Notes: generated by a model not told the origin, from the sequence alone. A stretch of DNA of 64,000 bases from Reticulascus tulasneorum (GCA_001557505.1 LSAX01000003.1:1798001-1862000), one strand, 5' to 3'; counted from the first letter of the stretch, positions 22,001 to 34,834 are shown. Numbers and translations: made by a program.

Positions 22001-25000
22001 ACATTCCAGCTCGGTGGCCATCCTGAGGAGGATGAAATGAAATTTGGCCGGGGAACTCTGGCAGTCCCCGAGAGCTAGGCGAGAAATAGAAACGAAGATC
22101 ATTGCGCAGTAGGTTATTCGTAGGACGTTTCACTAGGAAGCGATCGCAGCGGCTGCTGGCCCAGAGAGGCAATGGGTATGCCACAGACAAAACAGTCTTT
22201 ACTACCACTGGCCTAAAGAAGACAAGCCTCGAAGACGGTTTGAGTGGTTGCATGAAGGAGCGGGTCCATCCCGCGCCTTGTCTGAGTCACACCTCTTCTG
22301 CCCCTCGAGCCACGTTCCACACATCGTGAATTCGTGCGAAATGGCTGCCCAACGTCAAAGAAGGCCGTTGGCGAGCCCGACAGAAGAATCAAGGCAGGAT
22401 AAACCGGAAGATAGCCGAAGCCATTCAATGCTGTCTTTTCCGTCCTCGTGGAGTCATGAGTCGTCAATCTGCTCCCTCTGTTCCGCCAACTCGCTGAGGC
22501 GCAGTGTTTCCCCCGGGCCTTGCGCGCTACTTTGTAACACTTGTCGCTCGTCCAAAGACAGCCTCAGATGCTAGTTACACGTCAGAACGACGGGCTGGAC
22601 TCCGGGGATCATTTTGCGAGACAATATGCTGGGCTAGCTATCCAAGTGCTACTCTTGGTTTCCATGTCGCGAACTTGTTTCCGCGGATATTTGCAGGCAG
22701 TTCTTCTGACTGAAACGACTGAAGAGAGTTGTTTAAAGCAAGAGCGCAGGCAGGATTGCCGTCTCGTGTCCACCGCTCAGTCAGAACAACAAAGTCGCAG
22801 CTCTCTCGACGGCTTCGTTCCGGGACCTTGCTTGACGCCGGAGCTTTTCGCAATCTACGTTTTACATCGCTTGTTCCCCCTGTGGTGAGAGGCCTCTAAT
22901 TAGCATTCGCTGGCGTTTTTCTGCCCTTGCTCGGTGACCGTATGCCTGTCCGCTCGGTCCCTGACCTCCAATGCATGGAAGGCTTCTAGAAATTATGGAC
23001 AGCCTGCATCATCTTCCCGGTGCCACTAACGAGTCCCGCCTCTCAGGATGCAGGGCCTAGCGAGTGGCTTGGTTGCGAACAAGGGTACTTTGCACAGTGC
23101 CAATCTCGCTTGTCAGGAGACAATCACTGTGCGTCCCAAGGATCTCAAGAGATCTTGTCCTGGCAATTGCTCTAGGAACCTTTCATCGCAACCTTGCGAG
23201 ATACTGGGGGAGGCCCGGCCCTAGAAAGAACCAAACGTGGGCGATTCCGACATGGTTTCGCTGGTGGCTTTTTCGGGTGTCTTGTCAGCTCCGGATAACG
23301 CACAACTAGGATCTACAACGTAGTAAGTGAAGCTGTGAGGGATGCCCAATGTACCTCATGTATCGTCAGGGGTCGCCCGAAGTACCGTCCCAGCGATGTC
23401 ATGGCACACGTGTCGTGACAGGCCCACGCCTAATAAAAGCTGCGTCGTACCGATGTTCCTGCATTAGCCAGTTCACCAGCCTGGGTCTCCTGCGCATCGT
23501 AGGCAAAAATATGGCATGAAACAGGGGCAAAATTATTGCCCTCTCGGCTGGTTACCGAAGAGCCGGTGATGGCCCATGAAGAGTCTGCGCTTGATTCATC
23601 ACCGTGATGCTGTCATGGGCGGCTCAGCAAGTCTTCTCATTCATCAGTGACCCGGCTTCCACAGCCAATGGGAAATGCAGAGAGCGTTCCTGGCTGCCTC
23701 ATTCAATATTCTGCATTCAGGGACCATCATGTGACTGTTGCGACTCGTCAATCAACCCATCTGTGCCTTAAGAGGTGTGTCATTGCATGATTTCGCCCGC
23801 ATTCAGCTGGTGCCCGCGCAAGCCTGCAAGAATGATGGTGATGGGCTATTGTTGGGACGCCGTTCTGGGGCTGACAAGCAGCGTCTCCTTTTGCCTTTGC
23901 CAGGGCGACCACAAATTTGACAGAAAATTTTCGACTTTCTCCCTGCCATGGGTGTGTGGCGTGGGAACCAACAGGAAAATTAAACGGGCCTTTTGACAAA
24001 CCAAAACCCCAGCTTCTGCCGTGTTGGCAAGGATGAGAAGTTTGGTTTGGGGATGAGATCAGTCGGCAAGGACAGTGTTGGGGCCTGCCGCTTCTTAGTT
24101 GGTGCCGGTGAGTCGTACGCCAACGTGGATCCCTTGCTTTGCGTCCAGCAATGCTCACCTTGATCAGCGCAGCAGGAAGGGTCGTAGGTCACCCCAATAC
24201 GTGGTCTGATTTCTCCGGAATACTTCACCGAATCCCCGGGAGCTAGCAGTCGGTGTGTTATCTCGGGCTAACTTGGCTCCAGATGTGTACATACCTGATG
24301 CACTTTGGCAGGTTCGGTTGGTGCAAGGATATTGATGGTGAATAGTTGGGCGGGGCAACCGGATCCAAAGGAAAGGATAGTGACCTTATTACACAGGCGC
24401 GTTTAGTGGAGAAAGTCTGGTGCCCTTTGTTTGGAACAGCTGGGGAGATCCGTAACGGCTACTGCCAATGGGGGGGGGGCTCGACCACACCTGCAGTGCC
24501 TGAATAATACCCTTCTACGTAATCTGTACGGACTACTTAGTATGGCCTTCAAACTAGTGGCTTAAAAGCTGTGGACGATCCGAACGAAGACTGGGACCGA
24601 AGGGTTCAGTGTAGCATTCCGGGCGATTTTTTAGGTTGGGATTACCAGAAACGTGAGACTGCACCAATATATCCACCTATCATTCCCATCCCCGGCTAAC
24701 ACGACGGGGTTGATCCATGATTGCGGCGGAGGAGATGATGAGGTGCAGAGAAGCTTCTTCTCAATGTTCCAGAACCCACAGGATCAGAAGGTAGTCGCAA
24801 TGACAGGTCATGACTCAACCAGATCATCGTACAGCGATGTTGCTCCAGTAGAGCGAAATCATTCTGGCTTAATTACCCTCTGGAGTGGCCTGAGACTGGG
24901 CCAGACGGTCGCGCGGAAGGGTTATGACGAGTCAGGCTTCAGACCCGACGAAATTAGGAATCCATGGGGTCATGTAATTCTGCAATACATCAGCCCGCAA

Positions 25001-25600
25001 AACCTCGGTACTGCGTAAGGCGTATGCGTGCTGTGCATGGCTTCGCAAGGAGGAGCAGGATTGTGCGACAGTCTTGGAATGGGTGCATCGCATGGACCAG
25101 AAGAATGAGTGAATGCGCATCTGACCGCGCGCAGCCAAAGTCGCAAGCAAGGCCAGGTACGTAGAATTACCAGCGGAGACTGTCACGGTCACGAAAACCA
25201 AACCGTTTGAGCGGTGGGTTTTGGCTTGGGGTTTGGGGTTTGAGGATTGCGCCGACTTGGGATGGGGAGCGCGCGAGCTCGCCTCGTGGCATCCGGGGAA
25301 GGGCTTCCGCATTGCTCATTTGAAAAAGGAGTGAAAATTTTTGGGTTTAATATCCCAGCTCGTCCAAGCCACAAGCGGTGCAGATTTCCTAATCGAGCCG
25401 TCAGTGGTTCCTTCTAGGAAGAAAATGATCTGCGGAGTAACTGTCAGGGAACGATGGAATATGCGGGGCCGAGAGTAGTTCGTTTTGGAGAAATTGATCT
25501 CCAAGGAAGACGGGACGAAAAGGCAGTTGGGCCGTGGCAGATCGGTCATGCTGGGGCCAAGCAGAGGTTAGGTTGGCTGTGAAGAAAAGAAGATGAAAGA

Positions 25601-25630
25601 GGGTTAGGGTGAGGGTGATGGTGAGGGTGA
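25601..25630. repeat. GGGTTA/GGGTGA hexamer-like repeat
   Basis: Begins GGGTTAGGGTGAGGGTGATG and continues with GTGAGGGTGA. It resembles the fungal telomere unit TTAGGG but is degenerate and short. Confidence 0.6.
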
Positions 25631-25776
25631 GTCAATAGCAATTAAGACCCTGTTTGAGCCTGTCTTCTTGGAATGATGGAAGAGGGAAGCATAATTAGTA
25701 GTTATCTGGTACCCGCCTTGCCTGACTTGGGTACCTTAAGGAGGAGGGTAACTTAACGGTACCATACCTTACCTAC

Positions 25777-25796
25777 CACACACACACACACACACA
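25777..25796. repeat. (CA)10 microsatellite
   Basis: A pure CA run, preceded by ACCTTACCTACC and followed 120 bp later by a (TACC)n run. Confidence 0.85.
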
Positions 25797-25908
25797 GACG
25801 CGCACTCACACCACGGGAAGGAAGGCATTGCCGGATGTCGCCTGCCTTTCACGGGACTAGCATCCCAATGTGCCGAAGGCAAGAGCAAACCTGCGTGGTA
25901 TTACATAC

Positions 25909-25927
25909 CTACCTACCTACCTACCTA
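25909..25927. repeat. (TACC)n microsatellite
   Basis: Four to five TACC units. Shorter TACC doublets occur at about 19495, 20452 and 42675. Confidence 0.8.
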
Positions 25928-28900
25928 ATGGTCGGCTCAAGTCTCATCACACAGAGACGGGATAAAAGGCAAGAACCGCCCGCCGTGTGTCTCGTCTCAA
26001 ATGAATTGAACCACCTTGTCAGTTATTGGAAAGAGAGAGAAAGAGTATGTAGAGTAAAGAGAGAGACAGACGGCTTTCTAGCAAAAGCAAATGCGCACTC
26101 GCCAGCACACCCACACCAGTCTCCCGCTCTGGGGTGTTTCTCTACTGCCGAGAGTCGACCCGCAATAGTGCGCACCAATACTTCATTCGAGCGGTTGAGC
26201 CCTCTTTTGCAGCGACCGGTGAAGAAGCGTGAGATTCCCGGCCCGTCGGGCAGCAATCCACTTCGGTGAAGTGGCTTTGGTCTCGTCCAGGCGTAAATGC
26301 ATTGGAACCCTCCACAGCACACGATGGCACGACGCGGCCGAGCCGTCTCCGCAAAACACTCGACATCCATGGTCACACCAGCCGGTTTCCCTGTTTTCCA
26401 ATGAGCACAATATCCCAACTGCAGCCTGCCGGAGTACTGGGTTACCAAAGCTGCTGGACCCCGTCCCAAGTACCTATGCCGGAGGGTCTAGAACCAGTTG
26501 TATTTCTTCCTCTTCGGGTCATGCTTCGAGTGTTGCGGGAAGTCCTGATTCCCGGATCCAGCCAGTGCATGCCACGAAGTCGTTACATTCATCTATGCTT
26601 ACAGCTTGATAATTACACAGTCCTCCATTCCACCTGCAAAAACTCACAAGGGGCGAGGACAGCAAGCCAAGTGATTATACCGGCCCTCTCGATCAAAGAG
26701 TATTTCTTCTTTGGTGTAAAATCTGTCGTTGGGACAGCTGAGACTTATAGCAATTCCCAAGCTCTGCCACGAGCTTCGGCTCGGTATGAAGGAGAATCCC
26801 ATGCCCAAATCTCGTCAAGATAACGAGAGTTAGGCATTCGTTAGGCTGCACCAAGGCAGTGCGAGAGGCTCCAGGATGTTGTAACTGCGATATTCAGTGC
26901 ATCTCCATGATTTATGAGTCACCACCAGGACCTGCCAACATGCCCATAACCGTGCCGGACTTTGTATCACTGGAGCCAACGCTGCATTCCTCTTACCAAC
27001 GCCGCGGGCCCTTGAGCATCGTGATGCAGACGGGTCAAACTGGGAGATAGCGCAACATGTTCGGTGCCATGCATCCACGTTAACGGGTCCTCCCAGTTCA
27101 ATTGTTCGCTTCTCAGACTTCAAGTGGATGGATCGGAACCTCCGACTAGGAGTTTGCATGGCGGAAACTACTCCCTGTCACGGCGAGTGTCGTGCCCTAG
27201 CATGATTCTTCAACCACGCCCACACATCTCCGTGCAGAGCTAGCATTACCACCTAGGTGAAGTTCATGGAGATAATCTTATAAGGAAGATATGCTTCTCC
27301 GGAGATCACATTCAGCCGCTGCTAAATCCATCAATTCAGCTGCGACAGAAAGTTGGTGGTTTGGTCAATATATCGCAAGAGTACAGTAGTAACATCCATG
27401 TACAACAAACTCGCATTATGGTGTTACGTTTAGTATATCGGCGCAATACAGCAGGTATGACAAAGTTCCCGCAACTTTTACATCTCCGTTCTTTGTATCG
27501 AATACTGAGGGTTCCACGGTTCCGTGGGCAGATGCAAGGTCTCAAGGTCTCCATGGCGGCGTGGCAGTCCAGAGCATTAATAGGCGGCGACAACCAAACA
27601 CCATCTCATCACCATGTTGAGCTTTGCAGACTTCTACTGAATCTGGTTATCATCGCCAGTTCGAACGGCATTCGGCATGTTCTTTTCCGTCGTCTCGCGG
27701 CGTTCCTCTCCATCTTAGTTACTTTCTTCGCCACTCCAACCCCAGTCGAGAACAAACCCAGGTTGGCGCGCTGGAAGATTCAACCTCTCACGATCCTGAA
27801 ACCCCCAAAACTCTTCTGCAGAGGCCTTATAACTCGAAGACTTCTCTCTCCTGGATATAAGAGATGTTTCTCCCATTACAGACAATGGATAAGTTGAGAA
27901 GCACCAGACGGCATCTTGCAACTCAGGCATCGGATCACACTGTGCCAGGGCGAGAACTTTCGTGGACTACATATATAGCTTTGGTATTCATGCCATTTTT
28001 CATGCAATCCCAGAGCCTTTCTTCATGCATGTGGGATTCATGAGACTAGAGACTAGTGTCACTGTCGCCCACTGCCTCGAGAATTATAACTGTTATCTCA
28101 AAGGATATGATCCAACCACATGCGGTCTCCATGGCAAAACATTGCCTGCTAACCCTGACCAAAACAGTATGCTCAGTTGCGAGGGTGAAGGGCTTGGACC
28201 GCAGTGATCATGTGATAGGTGAGATGCACCCTATTGTCCCTAAATCTGGCTGGGTCCGTCCCAGCATGCTGGGAATATCTCAAGATGTTGCCGATGGAAT
28301 GACTACTGAGTCCGGGGCTCACTAGACGGGGTCTTTTCATTTCCATACGGTCTATGATATTCAGGTAAACGGGTCTGGCTCATAATCACTGGTCTTGATC
28401 GTGTACGAAGATATCAAAGCCAGCGTACACCACTCTTGATCCAAAAAAGCGGAGAAGAATCTCCTCTTCCCAGCCTCCTGATTTAGATGTACATTTTATC
28501 TTTCCAAGGGCATTTGATCAGCACACATCATGGCGACGGAAATCGTGCAATAGGACCGTCTACGAAGTCCAGTCGCCAAGCTTGTCCAGCTGCGGGTGGT
28601 CGGACTGGGATCTCGCATATGCCGGACGTGCATGAGAGTACATCTAGTGCAATAACTGTTTGCATGTATACAATGCAGTCAACACCCCAGTGTGAACAGC
28701 TACTCTGCCGGGTTATTAGGTCGCGAAGATGGTCTGGGGCATTCCTTGCCAGCTCCAGCGGCTAACCATCTGAACCAGCTTGACACCCATGACTTCAAAT
28801 GCCGTACGTGAATACGAGTTGGTTGGCCGGTGACACGGCATGTCCCGGTGACGATTGCAGTCTGATGACCAGCTTGCACGAGGGGACATGACAAGTCTTA

Positions 28901-29803
28901 TTGCGGGTTGGAATGGTGGTGTGGAATAATCTGGGGAACTGGACCCCACAAAATACATATACTCCATACGTGTGATTTCGCCGGCCTAAAGCCCCGCGAC
29001 CATGGGGTAGTAGCCGAACTAGGGGTCGCCCCCATACGCCGCACCCGCACCAATTGGCAGTTCCTTCTGACGACATGTCTCCATCTGCACCACATCCCTA
29101 GTGCCCTCTCACAGTCTTTAAGTCGTCGTCGCAGTCGGCCCTCGCTCGCAGATAGAAACTACGGATACTTAGGCAGTCAAGCACGTACCGTGGAGCCAGC
29201 CGGTGATATCCAGAGAGACTGAGATCGGCCCTTCTCAGGTGAGCTGCCGGCCCACCCGACTTACCTCGACAGCAACGACGGGTGGGATCACGTCATTGGC
29301 AGCGTCCCCGCAAGCTAGCCAGGCAGATCTTCCGCAGTCTAATTGCAAGCAGAACCACATCCACACCGTGGCTACGATGCCACGATCCGGCCACCACGGC
29401 TGACCGGGCATATCTACGATGCAGGTGTAGGCATGGGAATCTCCACCAGCATCTTCCGCCACTTGTCCGTGTAAACGCGCCACTCAGGAGATGCGGATTC
29501 CGTCGGGGTCAATCCAGTCTCTCCGCTTAAACTGCGACCCCAACCTGAAGCTGTAGCAAGTCAGCATACGCTTGCAAAAGTTCTCGAGAGTAAAGTTTGG
29601 TGGATGACCACATTTTGTACGACTCAAGGTGCGGCTTTCTCCACCTACGTAGGGTGCATGGGTTAGACTGGGTCATATAAGCGTCTGCTGCTCCCATAGC
29701 TCTCATTGGAAACGTTCCTGCCTCCCCAGGTTCTCGTCTGTTGGTCTTTGCACTTTTCAGTTCTTGCATCTCGCAGTATTATATACCCAAGAGGACTGTC
29801 AAA

Positions 29804-31092
29804 ATGCGGCCGACAGCTCGGTTCGTCGCGATTGGAGCATTGCTGCTACCGTCGGTGACATCTCAGTTCGTCGGTAGCGACAACACGACTACCGCGAGCC
29901 AAAGTCCTGACGAGAATGGGAAGTACTGGATCTACAGTGAAGGTCTGAAAGTTGCATTCGTCCCATATGGAGCGTCTGTTTCAAACTTGATCATAAATGA
30001 TCAGTATGGCATTCCCAGAGATATAGTAACTGGCTTCGACAATGCTAGCTACTACTCTATTGACAGCCAACACCCACACTTTGGCGGCGTGCCGGGCCGC
30101 TACGCGAATCGCATCAAGAACAGCACGTTTGAGATCGACGGCGTACCGTATAAGACCGTCGCGAATGATAACCCAACAGAGGAGTATCCTGACGGTCTCG
30201 ACACTCTTCATGGAGGTCCAGATGGCTGGGACTGGAGGAACTTCACGGTCGTGGCGCACACGAATAACTCCATTACATTCTCCATTGTTGACCCGGATGG
30301 CAAGGAAGGCTTTCCAGGCGAGGTCGTTTCGTTTATCACCTACACTGTGATAGGCATGGACTGGGAACTCAAGATGGTCGCCATTCCTACGACGAAGAAG
30401 ACTCCTATTATGCTCAGTAGTCACACGTACTGGAACTTGGACGGCTTCGCAAACAACGAGACGAGTCTGGCGCTGAACCACACACTCTACTTGCCGTACA
30501 GCGGTCAGCGGGTAGATGTGGATAGCATCCTGATCCCGACTGGCGACATCCTCGCCAACGCGAAAGACTCCGTCAATGATTTCTGGAGTGCCCCGAAGCA
30601 AATTGGGTCCAACTTGACGAGCCCCGAGTTGGTGGACAACTGCGGCGCTAACTGTACTGGATACGGTAAGTCATGCCCCTCACGCATACAGAGAGAATGC
30701 TAACAAGCGAAGATAATTGCTATCTTGTCAACCGAGAGCAGCTTGGCCCCTACAACTGGCGTACTGAAGGCTTGGTTGCCCGTCTACAGTCAGCCTGGTC
30801 CGGTATTCAGCTCGACGTTTTTACCGACCAAGATGCCTTCCAGGTATATAGCTGCAACCAGCAGGATGGATCGATGGCACTCAAGTCATCGCAGGGCCTC
30901 TTCGATGAGGAGGATTTCCCCCGCATTATCCCGAAATACGGCTGCGTCGTTCTAGAGGTTCAGGATTACATTGATGGAATCAACCACCCCGAGTGGGGAC
31001 GAGGGCCGAAGCAGATTTTCGAGCCGGGTGGATCTCCGTATGTGCTACAGGCCAGCTACCGTTTTAGCATCAACTCAACGGCGGCGACTTGA
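29804..31092 (+). CDS. Secreted aldose 1-epimerase (galactose mutarotase)
   Basis: Two exons (29804-30665 and 30713-31092) flank a 47-nt intron (donor GTAAGT, branch GCTAAC, acceptor CGAAG), giving 413 aa. Residues 1-20 (MRPTARFVAIGALLLPSVTS) are a signal peptide, and the chain has several N-glycosylation sequons, so it should be extracellular. Mutarotase landmarks are present: a loop with FGGVPGRYANRI (substrate Arg), DTLHGGPDGWDWRNF (catalytic His context), SSHTYWNLDGF (second His) and the C-terminal GCVVLEVQDYIDGIN segment, where the family normally has a catalytic Glu. The enzyme interconverts alpha and beta anomers of aldoses. Secreted mutarotases are common in filamentous ascomycetes and may act on sugars released from plant or fungal walls. 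The start ATG was chosen because it opens the signal peptide. Confidence 0.93.
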
Positions 31093-31462
31093 ATGGTGTG
31101 AAAGGACTGTGGATAGCACAGGCAATTTAAGGCTGTGCAGTTGTTTAACTTTAGATCTTAGTGGAGGACTCAAAGTCACTCGCCTAATTTACGAGATTTG
31201 TTATTCGTCGAATATCCAAGAGTAAGGACTTCTAATATTGACGAAACCGAGACGATGGCGGCAGTCTTGGCATATCTCCAAGATTCTCTCACTTTCCCGT
31301 GACAAGTCATGTTGATCACAGGGCGCCAACCTAACAACCAATGCGCGAAGACGTCATGGCGTTCTGAAAGCTAATTCTTTACCTCAGATCAAACTTGCGA
31401 TCTCTCTTTCATCCATATTAGATCAAACACTTGGAGAACTGAATTCTTCAAGATTCTCGGCC
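31093..31462. other. Intergenic, promoter of the SDR gene
   Basis: 370 bp between two plus-strand genes. CT-rich stretches lie just upstream of the next ATG (about 31380-31460), as is common for fungal promoters. Confidence 0.45.
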
Positions 31463-32509
31463 ATGCCTACCATCTTCGTCACCGGGATTTCTGGCTTAAT
31501 CGGCGCCCGCGTCCTCCTTCGCCTCCTCGAAACGGGATGCACCGTCCGCGGCGCAGTCCTCGGCTCCGATGAAGACGACCGCATTCGCCAAGTCCCGGCA
31601 CTAAAGCCGTACCTAAGCTGCTTGGAGATCGTACAAATTCCGGACATGACGATCCCGGGGGTCTATGATTCCCATGTGCGGGATGTCGAGGTAATTGTGC
31701 ATATATCCAGCCCAGTGCCATTCCCGACAGAAGAGCCGTACCGGGACATTGTCTTGCCTTCGGTAAAGGGATTGGAAAACATCATCGAAGCGGCCAAGAG
31801 GGCGAGAAAAGAGGGAGGTTCGGCCAGGTTGAGGAAGGTGGTTGTTACGAGTAGTATTGGTGCAGTCATGCCGCTAGATATGGAAGAGCAAGGGAGACGA
31901 GTTCCGACAGCCTCGAACACGTCGCTTGCTACGAAAGTCCCCGAGTCCGTGGATTTGCAGTCAATGGATCCTTCCAAGGCCTACGCCGTGGCAAAGGCCA
32001 AAGGACTGGCAATTATTGAATCCATTTACCGAGAATCGACCTCCCCAGGATTCGCCACAGACGTGATTCTGCCCGGCTTCGTCCTCGGCCCTGACATTCG
32101 AGCTGAATCGAGGGCCGCGCACTTCGCTGGCTCGAATGCACTGATTCTAGGTCCACTACTTACATCCCAGAAGGACCCGCCTCCACCTGTTCCGTTGCCT
32201 GGCTCGATTGCGGATTTAGACGACGTGGCGAGATTGCACGTCGCTGCGGTACGGGACGGAGAGAGCAATGAGCTAGGGCTGAGAAAGTTCATCTGTGCCA
32301 AGGAGGGGGACTGGAATCAGATCTTGCAAATTGCACGGGACATTGCAGTGGATAAAGGGCTGGAGATGGGAAGCAGTGGCGGCTCGTTTGTGACATTGCC
32401 AGTTAAGTTGGATACGGAGGAGACAGAGCAGAAGCTGGGGTTTCGGCTTAAAGATCCGATGGAAACTATCAGAGGCCTAGCTGAGTTCTTCTTCAGTTTA
32501 CCAGAATAA
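31463..32509 (+). CDS. NAD(P)-dependent extended SDR (epimerase/reductase family)
   Basis: An intron-free 348-aa frame. The N-terminal TGISGLIGARVLLRLL is the TGxxGxxG dinucleotide motif of extended short-chain dehydrogenases. The active-site set is visible as a Ser in VVTSSIGAV and YxxxK in AYAVAKAKGLAIIE. The substrate-side segment VILPGFVLGPDI is typical of the dihydroflavonol-reductase/cinnamoyl-CoA-reductase/yeast Gre2-like group. There is no signal peptide, so the enzyme is probably cytosolic. The true substrate is unknown; such enzymes reduce aldehydes or ketones in secondary or detoxification metabolism. It lies between a secreted mutarotase and, further on, a P450, which makes a small metabolic neighbourhood possible but unproven. 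Confidence 0.9.
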   Translation: MPTIFVTGISGLIGARVLLRLLETGCTVRGAVLGSDEDDRIRQVPALKPYLSCLEIVQIPDMTIPGVYDSHVRDVEVIVHISSPVPFPTEEPYRDIVLPSVKGLENIIEAAKRARKEGGSARLRKVVVTSSIGAVMPLDMEEQGRRVPTASNTSLATKVPESVDLQSMDPSKAYAVAKAKGLAIIESIYRESTSPGFATDVILPGFVLGPDIRAESRAAHFAGSNALILGPLLTSQKDPPPPVPLPGSIADLDDVARLHVAAVRDGESNELGLRKFICAKEGDWNQILQIARDIAVDKGLEMGSSGGSFVTLPVKLDTEETEQKLGFRLKDPMETIRGLAEFFFSLPE

Positions 32510-32772
32510 AAACGGCAATAGTTAGTCGCTGACTATGTAATTATCAAAAGCGGATGAAAATTGATTCCCATGCCGCATTGTGTATGCAATGCAGACGAAT
32601 TGAAATGCTCTATAAAATGTTGACGCATGTTGATTGATGCATGTTGAGTCTGCCTCACAGCCTTGCCCCCTCTCGAGGCTTCCTCTCACCCACCTTCATC
32701 CCAACCCACCTTCCACAAGAGCATGTTGCTCCAAGAGATCAATCCATCGACGTAAAAAACAGGAAACAGACC

Positions 32773-34807
32773 ATGGAGGCTCTCACAGCTCTGGGCCTAG
32801 CAGCCGCGATTGCTCAATTCGTGACTTTCAGCTCCGACCTCTTCACGCAGTCCAGGAAGCTGTACCGCAGCGCCCAAGGCATCACGCCGTCCCACATCGA
32901 TACAGAACTAATTTCAAACGACCTGCTCAAGCGAATCGAAGCGCTCAAAGCACGAGAAGCTCTAGGCACCGGGCACGTCGATCCGGAACTCGCCCGACTA
33001 TTGGACGCGTGCACCAGTACTGGCCAGGAACTCGTCGCCTTGCTAGATAAGGTGCGAATCAAGGGTGGAAGCTCGAAATGGAACAGCTTCACGGGTGCCC
33101 TGAGAAGCATCAAGCACCATAAGGAGGTCGAGGACCTGGAAGATCGACTGAGCAAACTGAAGAATGAAGTGGTGTTCTATTACAATTTGCAGTTTGGGCA
33201 GGTATTGCCATTCATATCCAGCCATGCAGATGCCTAATGCAACATGAGTAGGGAGCTCGGTTTTAAGCAGTTCGAGGCGGTCAAGCGACTTGAGTCCTCT
33301 GTCGGAGATCTGAAAGCCATGCAGCAGACGGTTGCCCGAGATGTTCAGGGGTTGGTGGTGCAGTCGCGGGCAAAACCAGCAGAGCTGGGCTTCTTTTGGG
33401 AAACGGGGCAGCCCGAAGACCATGTCAAGATTGATGATGGGCTAGGGCCTCATTTCTTTCTTCCCTTGGATCTCTGTTCCACCCACGAGGTTCGTCGCGA
33501 CTGTAGGCCTGACTGAAGCTGGACTAACAGCGGAGCAGGCCTTCGCTAGCATCATGCGCCAAAAGTTTGGCTCCAGGAGACTCCCTGGTCTGCCTCAGAT
33601 TAAGCTGAGGCAGTACGAGATCTGCAGATGGGACTCGGTCTCATTAATAACACCAACAAACTGGGAAGATGAGGTAAAAGGGGGGAGGGGTATCAGGCTA
33701 ACCTACATTATGGGGAGTTTATACAGGGCACCACCACGTCGCTGCATCAAGTGCCGCAAGCCACGATTAAAAGTGATAACAGTCGGATGTTACAAAGAAT
33801 GGCAGGTTTCTGCCCTCCTGACTTGTTCACTGCTAACATGACTCAGTTCATCTTGCCAGCTACAGTTCAGGAGCGTTCGTCCGGATGAATACCCCGAAGC
33901 TCCTTACCGATCCGGCTCGAAATCGCATGAGCTGAGAAACCTCTATCTAGACTTCGGGGGATACCGAGATTGGCACCACCGCAAGATGACGCCTTCTGAA
34001 CCAAGTACACATAGGACGCCAACACGGTCTCAAATCCCAGCACATGAGCCTGAGAACAGCAAGCAGGAACAAGGCTGTCCACCACTAGACATTGTCTGCC
34101 GTCGCATGGCTGTCAAATGGGTACCCTTATACAACTATGTCTATCGTTACGCATTCTGCCGTTGCATCATTCAGAGAATCAGGGCCTCGCCGTTCTCCTT
34201 GGAAATTGATATCCCCTTGTCAGTCGTATGTCCCCGGCATAACAACAAAGGCATCAGCTTCCTCGACTATGGTGATCTGGACTACACACGGGATCCTTAC
34301 TTTGATAAGTTTGGCGGGTATAACGCTTTCAGGGCTTGGATCTACATGAACCACACGGAAAATTACAAACACTTGGGCGGCGAGAGATTTCTATCCAAGA
34401 AAGAACTGGTCGACGCTCAAAACGATCTTAAGAAGGCGTTTGCTCGCAACAGAACGAAAACAGACCACGCGTTTAGTAAATATCGCTTACAAAACGTTGA
34501 AACACCCAGCGAGAACGGCATAACGATACATTACCTTATCATAAAGGCTGTAAATTTGAGAATAAAATTGTGGGAGAAATGTGCACACGAGGATACCGTG
34601 TTTAGAACGACGGTCTGGCAAAAAAGGTTTACGCTTGAGACAGCAATCGAAAAGATTGTCTGTACGTGTAATTTCGAAGAACCGTACACCCCCAAAGATT
34701 GCGCAGGAGCACCTTGCGCAGGAGGAAATTGCGTAAGGGAACTGTACAAAGTTCTTGATGGGAGGTACGATGGCCAGCCGATATGGGAAAGAGAGCAAGA
34801 AGACTGA
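32773..34807 (+). CDS. Fungal N-terminal domain / ubiquitin-like domain protein
   Basis: Four exons: 32773-33201, 33271-33489, 33539-33805 and 33866-34807, total 618 aa, in frame throughout. Residues 1-140 (MEALTALGLAAAIAQFVTFS and a helical, coiled-coil-like continuation) match the fungal N-terminal domain found at the front of many STAND, ankyrin and het-type proteins. About residues 180-300 resemble the ubiquitin-like domain that often follows it (VKIDDGLG..LPLDLCSTHE, then FASIMRQKF, LRQYEI, NWEDEV) and end in a CxxC pair (CIKCRKPRL). The C-terminal 310 residues include cysteine-rich ends (CTCNFEE, CAGAPCAGGNC) and match nothing I know. Exon 3 depends on a 49-nt intron with an unusual GTTCGT donor; without it a frameshift would be required. 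Such proteins are suspected in self/non-self or signalling roles. Confidence 0.75.
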
Positions 34808-34834
34808 GACAAGAGGAGGCAATGTATGCAATCA

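Larger units (their letters stand above)
13131..29803. other. 16.7-kb gene-free interval
   Basis: I find no frame on either strand with convincing protein-like composition, no spliced gene with recognisable domains, and no tRNA B-box or rRNA. The base composition is mixed and not strongly AT-rich, so this is not an obvious RIP-mutated transposon block. Between about 14 and 19 kb it is dense in homopolymer G/C/A runs and short repeats. The 20-29 kb part is less repetitive. Short tandem CATGACATGACATG occurs near 17640. It may hold long non-coding transcripts, distant regulatory DNA or genes with unusually short exons. Confidence 0.55.

Noticed and set aside
26266..26823. 185-aa open frame in the gene-free interval
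   Set aside because: No recognisable motif; overlapping frames on both strands are similarly open, as expected by chance at this GC content.
27624..28060. Weak coding-like fragments (DSTSHDPETPKTLL, then KLRSTRRHLATQASD and a hydrophobic stretch) separated by a stop
   Set aside because: Possible remains of a membrane protein, but too short and interrupted to assign; could be chance.
29235..29520. Minus-strand fragment with WRVYTDKWRKMLVEI and AANDVIPPVVAVEV in different frames
   Set aside because: May be a relic, but no complete frame or splice pattern could be built.
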